Positions 12,334-23,684 of a DNA stretch of 64,000 nucleotides are shown here, piece after piece (within the stretch, counting starts at the first letter, position 1; every line of letters starts with the position of its first letter). Under the pieces are notes generated by a model, which worked only from the letters and a program-made list of their open reading frames with translations, had not been told where the DNA came from and ran no database searches. The position numbers and the translations under genes are program-made. Origin of the DNA: Balaenoptera acutorostrata (Eukaryota; Chordata; Mammalia; Artiodactyla; Balaenopteridae); contig NC_080081.1 in the NCBI RefSeq assembly GCF_949987535.1, positions 71,259,603 to 71,323,602 on the forward strand. The letters run 5' to 3'.

Positions 12334-13284
12334 ATTTGCTACTCTATTGATATATCCAAGACTTCTGCCCCTTTCCTGCTTTTTATATTCCTTTTTCCCA
12401 AAATGAAATTCCAGGATATCCAGGCATATTGGACAGTTGGGCCCCAGAGAAACTGAAACTATTATAAAGCCAAAAATGATTTGGGATGAGCCTCTTTCTC
12501 TTCTGACATCATTTTGATTTTATGTGTAGGTTACCTGCCGTCTGCTACAGTTCACAGTCTTAGGTCTTCCCGTGGACCCATGGGTACATTTAGTTAACTT
12601 CCTCTTTCCCTCAGCCCAGAAGACTCTTCACTGGTAGAGGTGGCTGGAGTAAGGATTAAGGAGAGGGCAGGATATGGGCGCAACAGGGGGTGAAAGGATT
12701 ACAGAATCTGAGGACTACATCCCGTAGAAAACTGTGTAATTAACTAACCATCACGTTAGTTCTAATACTTTGTGTTTTGAGTTCTTATTCTACAATTCAA
12801 ATTAGGATCTCTAACATCTATTTTTGTGCCAAATCATTATTGTACTGTTGTGCTTACAGGTTTATTTACTCTTGTGCTACTTACTGGTAGATTTTTAAAG
12901 TTGTTTGCAGCTTATTAATATTAATCCACTTGATTCAAAAGCATTTGCTTTCTCGGGCCGATGGACTCAGCATACTCTTAAGGGGCATTAAAGTATTGAT
13001 TGGTCAGTATTTAACAAGCTATGCCAAGTGGTTTTACGTGATTTGATTTAACATTCTGCCTCCCTGATTCTTGGCTGACAACACTACAGTGCTTTAACCA
13101 CTGGTTTAGAAAACTGAAGAGAAGTATTTCCCTTCAATCATCACAAAGTGGTAAACAGCAAGGATCAAAGCTGGAGGAAGGGCCATCTAGTTGTAATTAC
13201 TGGTTGTCAGATTCAAAGTGTTTTTGTGTGAAGTCAATCTCACTGCTCCTTTCATCTGAACATGGTCTGTGATTGGACTGCATC
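12334..13284. other. Non-coding stretch, nothing assigned
   Basis: No gene or repeat family is recognised between the SINE and the next L1. Confidence 0.45.
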
Positions 13285-13302
13285 TTGCAAGGCAGTGTTC
13301 TT

Positions 13303-15317
13303 TTTTTTTTTTTTGAATTTTTGAATTTTATTTTATTTATTTTTTATACAGCAGGTTCTTGTTAGTTATCCATTTTATACATATCAGTGTATATATGTTA
13401 ATCCCAATCTCCCAATTCATCACACCACCACCACCACCCCGCCACTTTCCCCCCTTGGTGTCCATACGTTTGTTCTCTACATCTGTGTCTCTATTTCTGC
13501 CCTGCAAACTGGTTCATCTGTACAATTTTTCTAGGTTCCACATATATGCATTAATATACGATATTTGTTTTTCTCTTTCTGACTTACTTCATTCTGTATG
13601 ACACTCTCTAGGTCCATCCACGTCTCTACAAATGACCCAATTTCGTTCCTTTTTATGGCTGAGTAACATTCCATTGTATATATGTAGCACATCTTCTTTA
13701 TCCATTCGTCTGTCGATGGGCATTTAGGTTGCTTCCATGACCTGGCTATTGTAAATAGTGCTGCAATGAATATTGGGGTGCATGTGTCTTTTTGAATTAT
13801 GGTTTTCTCTGGGTATATTGCCCAGACAAGTGGGATTGCTGGGTCATATGGTAATTCTATTTTTAGATTTTTAAGGAACCTCCATTCTGTTCTCCTTAGT
13901 GGCTGTATCAATTTACATTCCCACCAACAGTACAAAAGGGTTCCCTTTTCTCCACACCCTCTCCAGCATTTGTTGTTTGTAGATTTTCTGATGATGCCCA
14001 TTCTAACTGGTGTGAGGTGATACCTCACTGTAGTTTTGATCTGCATTTCTCCGATGATTAGTGATGTTGATCAGCTTTTCATGTGCTTCTTGGCCATCTG
14101 TATGTCTTCTTTGGAGAAATGTCTATTTAGGTCTTCTGCCCAGTTTTTGATTGGGTTGTTTGTTTCTTTAATATTGAGGTGCATGAGCTGTTTATATATT
14201 TTAGAGATTAATCCTTTGTCTGTTGATTCGTTTGCAAATATTTTCTCCCATTCTGAGGGTTGTCTTTTCGTCTTGTTTGTAGTTTCCTTTGCTTTGCAAA
14301 AGCTTTTAAGTTTCATTAGGTCCCATTTGTTTATTTTTGTTTTTATTTCCATTACTCTAGGAGGTGGATCAAAAAAGATCTGGCTGCGATTTATGTCAAA
14401 GAGTGTTCTTCCTATTTTTTCCGCTAAGAATTTTATAGTGTCCAGTCTTACATTTAGGTCTCTAATCCATTTTGAGTTTATTTTTGTGTATGGTGTTAGG
14501 GAGTGTTCTAATTTCATTCTTTTACATGAAGCTGTCCAGTTCTCCCAGCACCAGTTATTGAAGAGACTGTCTTTTCTCCATTGTATATCCTTGCCTCCTT
14601 TGTCATAGATTAGTTGACCATAGGTGCGTAGGTTTATCTCTGGGTTTTCTACCCTGTTCCATTGATCTATGTTTCTGTTTTTGTGCCAGTACCATACTGT
14701 CTTGATTACTGTAGCTTTGTAGTATAGTCTTAAGTCAGGGAGTCTGATTCCTCCAGCTCCGTTTTTTTCCCTCAAGACTGCTTTGGCTATTCAGGGTCTT
14801 TTGTGTCTCTGTACAAATTTTAAGATTTTTTTGTTCTAGTTCTGTAAAAAATGCCATTGGTAATTTGATAGGGACTGCATTGAATCTGTAGATTGCTTTA
14901 GGTAGTATAGTCATTTTCACAATATTCTTCCAATCCAAGAACATGGTATATCTCTCCATCTGTTTGTATCATCTTTAATTTCTTTTATCAGTGTCTTACA
15001 GTTTTCTGTGTACAGGTCTTTTGTCTCCCTAGGTAGGTTTATTCCTAGGTATTTTATTCTTTTTGTTACAGTGGTAAATGGGAGTGTTTCCTTAATTTCT
15101 CTTTCAGAGTTTTCATCATTAGTGTATAGGAATGCAAGAGATTTCTGTGCATTAATTTTGTATCCTGCAACTTTACCAAATTCATTGATTAGCTCTAGTA
15201 GTTTTCTGGTGGCATCTTTAGGATTCTCTGTGTATAGTGTCATGTCATCTGCAAGCAGTGACAGTTTTGCTTCTTCTTTTTCAATTTGTATTCCTTTTAT
15301 TTCTTTTTCTTCTCTGA
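13303..15317 (-). mobile_element. 5'-truncated L1 LINE, about 2.0 kb, with intact target duplication
   Basis: On the - strand this contains the ORF2 C-terminal half and the 3' UTR, ending in an A-rich tail (T-run at 13303-13314). A perfect 18 bp duplication flanks it (13285-13302 and 15318-15335, 'ttgcaaggcagtgttctt'). ORF2 pieces lie in four open - frames: 15243-14917, 14959-14735, 14775-14071 and 14046-13531. They carry the RT palm ('ADDMTLYTE', '[16 protein letters not shown]'), the thumb region and the cysteine-containing C-terminus ('[17 protein letters not shown]'). A few frameshifts break it and the endonuclease is absent, so it is dead. Preservation suggests a fairly recent insertion. 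The residue before ADD appears to be Leu, not the usual Phe. Confidence 0.95.
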
Positions 15318-15335
15318 TTGCAAGGCAGTGTTCTT

Positions 15336-16466
15336 AAGACACTCATCATCTCTGCTTTAGAGCTGGTCTCACCAGCCAAGTTGCTTTCCCAGGGCTAATT
15401 TATCTTGCAGGTGACACATTAAATAGAACCACACAATCAAAGTTTGAGTTCTCTCTTCTGTGTTGTCTTGGTCTGTCAGGTCCTATTAATCATCTAATGA
15501 TGTGCCCTCGAACAATCTGCTTGCTGCATACCTTTAGCTGTCCAAACTGCACACCCCTCCACCCCCACCGGAAGAAATCTTCTGGTAGGAAAACACACTA
15601 ACAAAAGACAGAAGGACCAGGCAAGTGGAAAAGTGGAACAGGGGGATGACTAGAAAGAGGGCATGCAGTTTTGTTTTTCAAATGAAACTCTAACCATGTG
15701 CCATTTCCACTGGTCTTTGCCAGATTTCTCTCCATGTAAGGTAGTTTTCCATGGTAACTCAACCTCAAAGGAAGCATTCACTAAGCATATGGCATTTCTG
15801 TGGGGCAACCAAAGGGAAATGGTGGGAGAAATATTACATGGCTTGTGAAGGAAACTAAATGTACTTTGAAAGTTTGATTTCCTGAGCTTTTTAAAATTAT
15901 TATTCTCATTATAGAAGATCCAACTAGACCTCACCCATCAGCCCATCCCAGACCCCTGAGTTCTAAACACACAGAGTACTGGCTTTGGTTTAAACCTCCA
16001 GAGCCACGAAGGGACTGATAAATTGGAAGAAGTTTGGAGAGATCCACCAGAATAATAAAAGGAAAAGGAGAGAGTGACTTATGGAGCAGATTAAAGGAAC
16101 AAACCATGTGTAGTGTGGTTAAATGATAGTGAATAGAAGACATGAGGCTACAAGTATTTGAAGTGTATAAATGCCAACATGAAGAATTATATTATATATA
16201 TATAGTATTACCTAGAAGCTAGACATCATGGAATAAAATTAAAGGCAGGTAAGTTTAGGTTATTCACCAATTACAATAGTAATATTAATAGCAACTACTT
16301 ATTTAGAAATAGGAAAATTAAGCTATTATATCAATAAACTGTTATCAGTAGAATAGCATTTATCTATAATTTGAAATCTAAACCAGCCTAAATTCTAAAA
16401 ATGAGGTCTAGGCTGTAGCCAATTTATGAACAGTCTCACTGTTGTCACTCAAATTATGAATTTTTA
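15336..16466. other. Non-coding stretch, nothing assigned
   Basis: Unassigned sequence. A short TA run lies at about 16190-16205. No gene-like frame was found. Confidence 0.45.
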
Positions 16467-16830
16467 GTGTTCTTTAGTCCATGTTTATTTAACATCTGTG
16501 TGCTAGATGCTGCAGTACAACACTGGAGCAAAACAGAGCCTGTGCACTCATGGAGCTCATGGTCTACTGAAGGGACCAACAATAAACAAATAGCCACATC
16601 AATGAACTTAAAATTAGAGCTTGTGTCAATGCAAAGTATGAAAAGGCAAATGGTATTCCAAGAGTTGACAAGAGTGACCTGCCCAGTCTGGGGAGGGTGG
16701 TAGGAAAAGTGACATTTCAGCTGAAGCCAGAATAGGAGTTGCCTGTGGGAAGAGAGGAGGTGAAAGAGAGGTAGTTGGATGGGGGCAGGAGAGAGCTCTG
16801 TGAAAGCCCTGGGAGCGTGGGCACAATTTC
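16467..16830 (-). repeat. L2 LINE fragment, antisense
   Basis: The reverse complement of the L2 3' end is recognisable: 'atttaacatctgtgtgctag', 'tgcactcatggagctcatgg', 'acaataaacaaatagccac', 'aaaagtgacatttcagctga' and 'gtgaaagccctgggagcg'. Strongly diverged. Confidence 0.7.
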
Positions 16831-17774
16831 TATATCTGGATGAGTTTAACTTGAGACATGATTTTCTCAGAAGAAGTAGAAATTAAAATTCAGGATAAAT
16901 GACCTGCAGTTACCTAAGAGAACCCAGAACTTCAGATAACTCTACTAAGGGCATTCTATTCCTCATAACTTAGTGCCCATAAAGTATGACATGCTACATT
17001 TATGATCCTGCAGTGCAGCCTGGTCTCTGGTCTGTGCATTTGCGCGGGGACTGGGAAATTCTGCACACTTACGGAATTCAGTGTGACCACTCCCATCCTC
17101 TGTGGCCATAGACAAGTCAGTTCTCTCTCTATAGGAAACAGGATAAGCCCTAGAGGGGACAGCTCTGTCCACTCTGATGGTACTTTGACATTGATGTGTC
17201 ATTATGTAAAACCATATCAAAAAATAAATTACTTACATTCCAAAAAAATAATGTTGAAAATATTTGAGAGAATTTTTAAAGGAGATCCTTAATATCATGT
17301 AATTGAGGAATTATGATTTCTAAAATTCTGTGAGAGTTTTCACATGAAAAAGTGATGTGTAATCTGTATGTATATAGCCACTGCTGGGTCCCATCTCAAT
17401 TGAATACTGATATAGGTCAACTGTGAGGTGTTTAATAGGTGTTCTATGGGAGGGAGAATCAAAAAAGTGCAATGATTAAGTTTAACAAAGGTTGGATTAG
17501 ACAAAGTTAAATAGGCTTCCTATGTTTAATATTTTTATATTAATGTGAATTGTAAAATTCTTGTAAGGTAACATAATTTGGTATCTCCCAAACTTATTTT
17601 ATCAGAGGACACTTTTTTTTTCCTCTCTTGAAATACTGTATACATTCCTCAGAACCTAATATTCCAATATACTCATATAGGTGATCTAAAATTAGGAAAA
17701 AGTCATTATATTTTTGGTTCTAGAATTTGTTGCGAATTCATTGCCTTTGCGATTATGTCTACAATTCTGAGCTG
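16831..17774. other. Non-coding stretch, nothing assigned
   Basis: No recognised gene or repeat. Overlapping short frames around 16963-17292 on both strands cover the same bases and are not convincing. Confidence 0.45.
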
Positions 17775-18195
17775 AGCCTATAAAACCATTCACCATCTGG
17801 ACCCAGCCCAGTTCTTTCTTCCACTTCTTACCTCCTTGCCTGTATACTTCATACTCTGGCCACACTGAACTTCTCCCTTACCTTGAACATGCCTCCCTTT
17901 CCCCAGTCTGTACTTTACACATTCCTCTCTGCTTGGGAAATCCTCGACTCCCACCGTTCACCTCCCTCTGCCCCTGGTCCCACTTCTGATTGTCAGGGGC
18001 CTGTTTATTCTTCAAGATCTAGTTCAAATATCTTCCCTGGGAACTTTGTTCTTTTTTCTATCATAGCACTCACACCATTATATTTTCATTTATCTGTTTA
18101 TCCGACCCTTTCATGCCTCCTTCCTCCCCACTGGCTGTATTTCTTTCTTCAAGGCAGGGCAGAGACAGTGCTCAGGTTTGTATATACAGTCTTAC
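17775..18195 (+). repeat. L2 LINE 3' region, sense
   Basis: Typical order of L2 segments: 'aaccattcaccatctggacc', 'cttcatactctggccacact', 'ctctgcttgggaaatcctcg', 'cttcaagatctagttcaaat' and 'atcatagcactcacacca'. The open frame 17883-18236 falls inside the repeat and is not a gene. Confidence 0.85.
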
Positions 18196-18424
18196 CTAAC
18201 AGAGCAGCCAGCAAACAAAGGAAACGTCCATGCTGACTGTATGAACTTGAATTTGTCTGCGTGCTTGGTTTTGATAAGGCTATTCTCCACATTTTAAGTA
18301 AAACAAATAAGTCAGACTATAAAACAACTATCTGGTGAGAAGCACAACTTTTCTGTCTCACACGCATTGATTATTGCACTTATTACTGCAAAAGTATTAA
18401 AATTATGTGTTTCTGTGAGTCATA

Positions 18425-18535
18425 GGACAACATTGTCCTTGAGCCCAGGGACCTTAGCATATTCATTTTTCATTCTTAGCACTTATTGGTCATAGCTCTT
18501 AGTAAATGCCCAATAATTGATGCTTAAATTAAATG
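18425..18535 (+). repeat. L2 LINE terminus, sense
   Basis: This continues the preceding L2: 'ttgagcccagggaccttagc', 'ttcattcttagcacttattg' and 'agtaaatgcccaataattga'. The roughly 230 bp between the two pieces is either diverged L2 or an insertion I cannot name. Confidence 0.7.
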
Positions 18536-18594
18536 AAATTGATCACTCAACTCCTTGCTATTACCCCTGCTGATGTAAAGATTGTCACAGCAAA

Positions 18595-18770
18595 GTAACG
18601 AAAGGTGTGAACTCAGACCAAAATGCGTGATTTCAGTCCCAGCTCTTCACCAGCTGTGTGACCTTGGGCAAGTTACTAAACCATTCTGTCCTTCCTTTGT
18701 CATCTGTAAAAAGGAGATGTAATGTTGCTCACCTTCTAGGGCTGTTGTTAAATCTCAATCTATAATTTAT
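18595..18770 (+). repeat. MIR SINE, sense
   Basis: It contains a degraded tRNA-like head, then the conserved core 'agctgtgtgaccttgggcaa', 'gttactaaaccattctg', 'catctgtaaaaaggag' and 'ctagggctgttgttaaat'. Confidence 0.9.
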
Positions 18771-19124
18771 ATCTGCTTCTGCATCTATACTATCTATTTT
18801 AATTCTATAGAGTGTCTTTCTTATGCCTTCCCAGTGAGAGAACAGACAATCAAATGTTGTAATATACAAAGTGAAAACCTCTACCCTTCTAAATTCTGTG
18901 AAATGTCAAATCAGAGATGAGGGTCAGTCATGTCAATAGGGAGTTACCTAAGCAAATATGAGAGTATAATTTGCATGGTGTAATGACTATAATCTGCCCA
19001 ATCAAAACTTGACTTTAAAGTGATCTGATTTCCCACCTTTTAAACATTGTTATACAGCTTTTATGAAAAAGTTGGCAAATGTCAGGAAAAAAGTACTATA
19101 GGTTATATTTTTATTTTTTTATTT

Positions 19125-19258
19125 TTAATTTTTTATTTTATTTTTTTGGCCACGCCACACAGCTTGCAGTGTCTCAGCTCTCCGACCAGGGATTGAACGG
19201 GGGCCCCAGTAATGAAAGGGCCAAGTCCTAACCACTGGACTGCCGGGGCATTCCCCAG
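19125..19258 (-). mobile_element. CHR-1-type SINE, antisense
   Basis: The T-rich tail is followed by 'ggccacgccacacagcttgc', 'ctctccgaccagggattgaa', 'gtcctaaccactggactgcc' and 'ggggcattcccc', the reverse complement of the CHR-1 head. Likely target duplication: 'atatttttattt' near 19105 and 'catatttttaattt' at 19261. The B box is altered to 'gattgaacgg'. Confidence 0.9.
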
Positions 19259-19274
19259 GGCATATTTTTAATTT

Positions 19275-20637
19275 GGACTGCTTTACAAGATGCTTTAAAA
19301 CATGTGTTATTCGATTCTCATGGGAACTCTGTAAAGAAAACTGATCTAGTTTTACAGTTCAGCTGGGTGATGGAGCAAGTAAATGACAATTGACATAGCA
19401 TATACTAAGTGTCAAATGCGTGTTTCTAATAATAAACACGGTTTCAGAGAATGGAATTATTTCTTAAGAACCTGAGTCAGGGGTAAACTATAGTAGAGGA
19501 TAAAGAGCTTCAGGTGGGCCTTGGAAGGTAAGATTTACCTACGCATGAAGCTGGAGAATGGGCAGAGTTTGGAATGTATTTGGTATGTTTGGGGTGATGA
19601 GCTCACTGTGTGGCAGCAGTGGACGCTCAGGCTGGTCCTGGGAGCTTAGCCTGGTAGTCTGAGCCAGAGTGGAGGGGGTCTGGAATGCCATGCTAACCCA
19701 TGCATGCTTGCTTCCTGAATTTTAAGTGTAACTGTCCTCTTCCCTGGGGAACCTACTCCATGAATTACAAGTATGATAGCCAAGGAAAGCCCAGACCCCC
19801 CAGGGACCTACAGCCAGACACTAACACCCCCCCACCCCCAATCAAAATAAAGCTTTGCTCAATTGCTTCTTTCGACAAAGGATAACAAACCCTAGCATTG
19901 TTCCAGAGCTGTAAAAGTAGTCATTCAGCCACTGAAAAGTTACCAAACATTCCTACCAGAATTGTATTGGCTATTGGGAATGGTTTTAATAACAGTACTG
20001 TACTTTGTTCATTGGTTTTTAGATATGTTGTTACAAATTTACCCATTCAATCAATTTTTATTTACCTCCGCTCCCAGGCCAACCACTGTGTGTAGGACAA
20101 GGAAAAAACTAAAAAGAACTACATCATAACTGCAGAAGGTAATCACATACCTTCCTGCTCTAAGTGCAGCTTTTTCAATTCTGATAGAAATTATCCAGGA
20201 ATATTGTAGAGTCTTCCTTAAAAGTAGCACAAATAGGAAGTATTCTCATCCTCTGCAAGTGGTGTGTTTGTGACTGTGTGTGTGTGTGTGTGGTGGGGAG
20301 TGTAACCTAAGGGGTCGGGTGGGAGTGATTTAAATGCTCTGTTAAGATTTCATTTAGTCGCATGAGGCTAAGATAACGTATTTCTGTTGTCATGCAAAAC
20401 TACTGGAATTATTAGGCGTGATAGCAGTCAGTACTGACAATTCTGTATAGATAAATTAGTTTTTACCTTTCAGAGAAACCCAGTATTTTTTACTCAGTGT
20501 TCTTAGGTTCACACACACCTCTTACTGCCGTCAATCTTTCTTCCCAAATGTCCCTTCATATGAGAAAAAAAGATATAAAGTAAAATAGAATTTTTTAACT
20601 AGAACATGGCTCTTGATGTGACTTTAGATTTTTACAG
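19275..20637. other. Non-coding stretch, nothing assigned
   Basis: No gene or old repeat recognised. A (TG)n run lies at about 20274-20292, and a short C-run sits at about 19827-19837. Confidence 0.45.
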
Positions 20638-20654
20638 CACACAAGTGCCATTTT

Positions 20655-21024
20655 TTTTTTAAAGGTTTTTTTTTTTTTAAACTCAGATTGGGACTTGAAC
20701 CCACAGGCTGACACTCAAACCCACTGTCTTTTTTTTTTTTTTTAGTTAATTAATTAATTTTTGGCTGTGTTGGGTCTTCGTTTCTGTGCGAGGGCTTTTC
20801 TCTAGTTGTGGCGAGCGGGGGCCACTCTTCATCGCGGTGCGCGGGCCTCTCACTATCGCGGCCTCTCTTGTTGCGGAGCACAGGCTCCAGACGCGCAGGC
20901 TCAGTAGCTGCGGCTCACGGGCCCAGTTGCTCCGCGGCATGTGGGATCCTCCCAGACTAGGGTTCAAACCCGTGTCCCCTGCATTGGCAGGCAGACTCTC
21001 AACCACTGCGCCACCAGGGAAGCC
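20655..21024 (-). mobile_element. CHR-2-type SINE, antisense, with extended T-rich tail
   Basis: The SINE body (about 20744-21023) reads in reverse from 'tttttggctgtgttgggtct' through 'gctccgcggcatgtgggatc' and 'gggttcaaacccgtg' to the 'ccaccagggaagcc' end. Target copies 'acacaagtgccatttt' flank it at 20639-20654 and 21025-21040. Between the left target copy and the SINE body are two T-runs separated by about 50 bp that includes 'gggacttgaacccac'. That segment is unexplained and may be tRNA-SINE debris. Confidence 0.9.
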
Positions 21025-21040
21025 ACACAAGTGCCATTTT

Positions 21041-21364
21041 TTTTTTTTTTTTTTTTTTTTTTAATGAGGATCTTGAATCAGATGCGTATGTTTGATTGAT
21101 TGATTGATTGATTGATTTTGGCTGTGTTGGGTCTTCGTTTCTGTGCGAGGGCTTTCTCCAGTTGTGGCAAGCGGGGGCCACTCTTCATCGCGATGCGCGG
21201 GCCTCTCTCGTTGCGGAGCACAGGCTCCAGACGCACAGGCTCAGCAGTTGTGGCTCACGGGCCCAGCCGCTCTGCGGCATGTGGGATCTTCCCAGGCCAG
21301 GGCTCGAACCCGTGTCCCCTGCATTAGCAGGCAGATTCTCAACCACTGCGCCACCAGGGAAGCC
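21041..21364 (-). mobile_element. Second CHR-2-type SINE, antisense, stacked in the same target
   Basis: A second full body (about 21115-21364) lies next to the first, with a (GATT)n-type tail at 21091-21117. It is flanked by the same target sequence at 21025-21040 and 21365-21380. The two bodies are very similar but differ by several substitutions and by a segment, 'cactatcgcggcctct', present only in the first. This means two insertions rather than a simple duplication. The open frames at 20786-21398 are SINE-derived. Confidence 0.9.
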
Positions 21365-21659
21365 CACAAGTGCCATTTTTAATCCATTCTCAGAGTAATC
21401 TTGTGAGAAAAATTTTGCACTAGTTATAGATGAAAAATGAGATGCTTAGAGCTTTTGTTTTATTTTGTTCCAAACTTTCAGAAACAACAACTACAAAAAG
21501 GTTGTTTTTATTAACAATAAAAAATGGCAATGAGAAATACATAAATTATATCAGCAAATTATCATCAAAGAATAAGTTGAACACCTTAAGAATCTCAATA
21601 CTACTCTTTCTCATATACAGAATATCATGTAGCATGTCACTGACCACCCTCTAGGGCAC

Positions 21660-21997
21660 AGTGCATTCTTTCCCAAAGCTGACCCTCCCCTTCCCCACCT
21701 GTCCCAGACCTTGTCTCCTTGACCTGTCTGCAACTTTTGATATCATTACCTGGAGGGCCCTTGACCTCCCTGCTTCCCTAGCTTCTGTTATACCTTGGAA
21801 CTTCTTTTACCTCTCTGAATGCTTCTCCATGAGCTCATGGACCCTTCTGTCTCTCCCCTAAGTGTAGGCACTGTCCGTGGTCTCTTCTTTCTCTTTAAGT
21901 CTACTTTCATGGAGGCATCTCACTCACTCTCAAAGCTTCATTCCTCCATAAAGATCCACATCTATATCTAAACCTGCATCTACATCCCTTCAAATTT
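21660..21997 (+). repeat. L2 LINE ORF2 reverse-transcriptase remnant, sense
   Basis: The + frame at 21661-21861 retains 'LLDLSATFDI', resembling RT motif A of L2 (LDLSAAFD-like), followed by a decayed 'FFYLSECFSMSSWTLLSLP' segment in the expected position. The rest follows the L2 nucleotide pattern up to the L1 insertion. Long inactivated. Confidence 0.75.
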
Positions 21998-22011
21998 AAC
22001 ACCTCTTTCTT

Positions 22012-22278
22012 TTTTTTTTATCTTTTTTTTTTAACATCTTTATTGGAGTATAATTGCTTTACAGTGTTGTGTTAGTTTCTGCTGTATAACGAAGTGAATC
22101 AGCTATATGTATACAAATATCCCCATATCTCCTCCGTCTCACGTCTCCCTCCCACCCTCCCTATCCCACCCCTCTAGGTGGTCACAAAGCACCGAGCTGA
22201 TCTCCTTGTGCTATGTGGCTGCTTCCCACTAGCTATCTATTTTACATTTGAAGTGGTATGGACTTGTATATACTAACA
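22012..22278 (-). mobile_element. 5'-truncated L1 3' end inserted in L2, antisense
   Basis: The T-run is followed by 'tattggagtataattgcttt', 'gaagtgaatcagctatatgt' and 'gcaccgagctgatctccttg', the L1 3' UTR in reverse. A perfect 14 bp target duplication 'aacacctctttctt' flanks it (21998-22011 and 22279-22292). It splits an older L2. Confidence 0.95.
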
Positions 22279-22292
22279 AACACCTCTTTCTT

Positions 22293-22530
22293 GACGCTTG
22301 ACACTGCCTCTGGCACCTTTAACTTGCTCCCTTTCCATCTCCTCCTCCTCCCCCACTTCTGGAATGTGTCAGTCTCCACAAGATCATAAACTCCATGGGG
22401 ACAAGCCTTGAGGTTTTTGTCATTTTTACTTAAACTCGGCACTTAGGTATCCTCAGCACTTAGAACAATGCCTGGCACACAGTTGACATTTGGTAAATAT
22501 TGAATAAATGAATGAATAAATGAGTATCGC
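22293..22530 (+). repeat. L2 LINE 3' end, sense (continuation after L1)
   Basis: The L2 terminus resumes: 'agatcataaactccatgggg', 'acaagccttgaggtttttg', 'cttagaacaatgcctggcac' and 'gaataaatgaatgaataaat'. It ends in the (TGAA)n-like tail typical of L2. Confidence 0.85.
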
Positions 22531-22859
22531 CCGATTTCTACCCACTACAAACCAGCCTAACTCTCCTCTACATCCTGTTAGTCACTTGTGCATAAAACTA
22601 GGGTGATTATATTATTTATTACCCAAACTAGGACATTTTTAGAGTGGAAGTGGCCACTATTAATAATTATGCTGGGACAACAGGCATAAATTTGGAATGT
22701 CTTGGGGAAACCTGAATGTATGCTTACTGTAATCACTGGCATTTAAAACTTTTCCTCCTCACATATTCCTCTGCATGTCAGCCACCAAGACACTTTGCGC
22801 TATCCCCTCACCGTGTCTTCCCCTTGGCACCTTCACTCCCACTTGCCTGCCTCAGGCTT

Positions 22860-23100
22860 CACCACACCTAGCCTGGTTACTGCTAATAGACTCTTAGTAG
22901 CCTCTTTCTACTAATAGGTCTCATTGACCCCTAACCAGTCTCCCCAGTGTCTGTCTTTGCCCATTCTATTCCCACTACACATGGCTGACAGATTAATCTT
23001 CCCAGGAAAGAGCTCCAATAACAGGATTTCCCTACCCAGAAGAGTTCCATTGGTTCTCCATTATCTCTGAAGTAAGTACGGACTTTTAGTTTTCAAAGTC
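22860..23100 (+). repeat. L2 LINE fragment, sense
   Basis: Landmarks include 'acagattaatcttcccagga', 'agagttccattggttctcca' and 'ttttcaaagtcctcaacttt', in L2 order upstream of the terminal region. Divergence is high. Confidence 0.55.
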
Positions 23101-23144
23101 CTCAACTTTGGACTGACCTGTATTTGTAGGTATATATACTCAAG

Positions 23145-23312
23145 ACCTGAGCCACTCAAAGCGGCATTGGGATCACCTGGGAGCTTATTAGAAACGAAGA
23201 ATTTTGCACCCTACCATTAGATCTATAGCATCAGAATCTACATTTTAGCAAGATTCCCAAGTGATCTGTACACACACTAAAGTTTGGGAAGCACTACTCT
23301 GTACTTTAACCT
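23145..23312 (+). mobile_element. MER5A-like hAT element
   Basis: The pattern 'gggatcacctgggagcttat', 'tcagaatctacattttagca', 'agattcccaagtgatctg' and 'aaagtttgggaagcactact' matches the MER5A class of short non-autonomous DNA transposons. It is inserted within the L2. Confidence 0.85.
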
Positions 23313-23339
23313 AACTGGGAGGAATCACAGTTTTAAAAT

Positions 23340-23640
23340 CACACCCTAAGATTTTGACTTCCCTGCTTAGCTTATACTGGTCTGTTTCTGTAGGCTACCT
23401 GCTCCCACCTTCTCTACTCAATAAAATTGTGTTAATCTTCCAAAGGTAAACCCCAACCACTATATACTCCATAAAACCTTTCCTGAAACAACTGTTACCT
23501 TTGCGTTCTCTGAACACTATAGTATTTAATTTCTACTGTCTTATTATTATTTACTTTACATTATATTATAGCTATTTAGGTACTAATTTTATATACACAC
23601 TTATTTCCTCACTATATTGTAAGCTCAATATGGGCACAAA
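23340..23640 (+). repeat. L2 LINE 3' region, sense, continuing after MER5A-like
   Basis: It contains 'cataaaacctttcctgaaac' and 'ctatattgtaagctcaatat', the L2 segments preceding the terminus. It runs into a CTTTT simple repeat and a truncated L1 at 23641. Confidence 0.6.
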
Positions 23641-23672
23641 CCATTTCTTTTCTTTTCTTTTCTTTTCTTTTT
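23641..23672 (+). repeat. (CTTTT)n microsatellite
   Basis: About six units of 'ctttt' run in tandem directly before the truncated L1 sequence. Likely polymorphic in length. Confidence 0.9.
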
Positions 23673-23684
23673 ACGGTGGTAAAA

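Noticed and set aside
14036..14608. 190-codon + strand frame rich in Phe, Leu and Ser, membrane-protein-like
   Set aside because: It is the complement of L1 ORF2. The hydrophobic look comes from reading A-rich L1 sequence on the opposite strand.
13531..15243. Four long - strand frames that could be read as a gene
   Set aside because: They are pieces of L1 ORF2 bounded by a target duplication, with frameshifts and no endonuclease domain.
15900..16140. Possible retrotransposed gene fragment
   Set aside because: No A tail, target duplication or protein similarity could be seen.
20746..21398. Cluster of arginine and serine rich frames on both strands
   Set aside because: They are CHR-2 SINE sequence. 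Two copies give near-identical frames.
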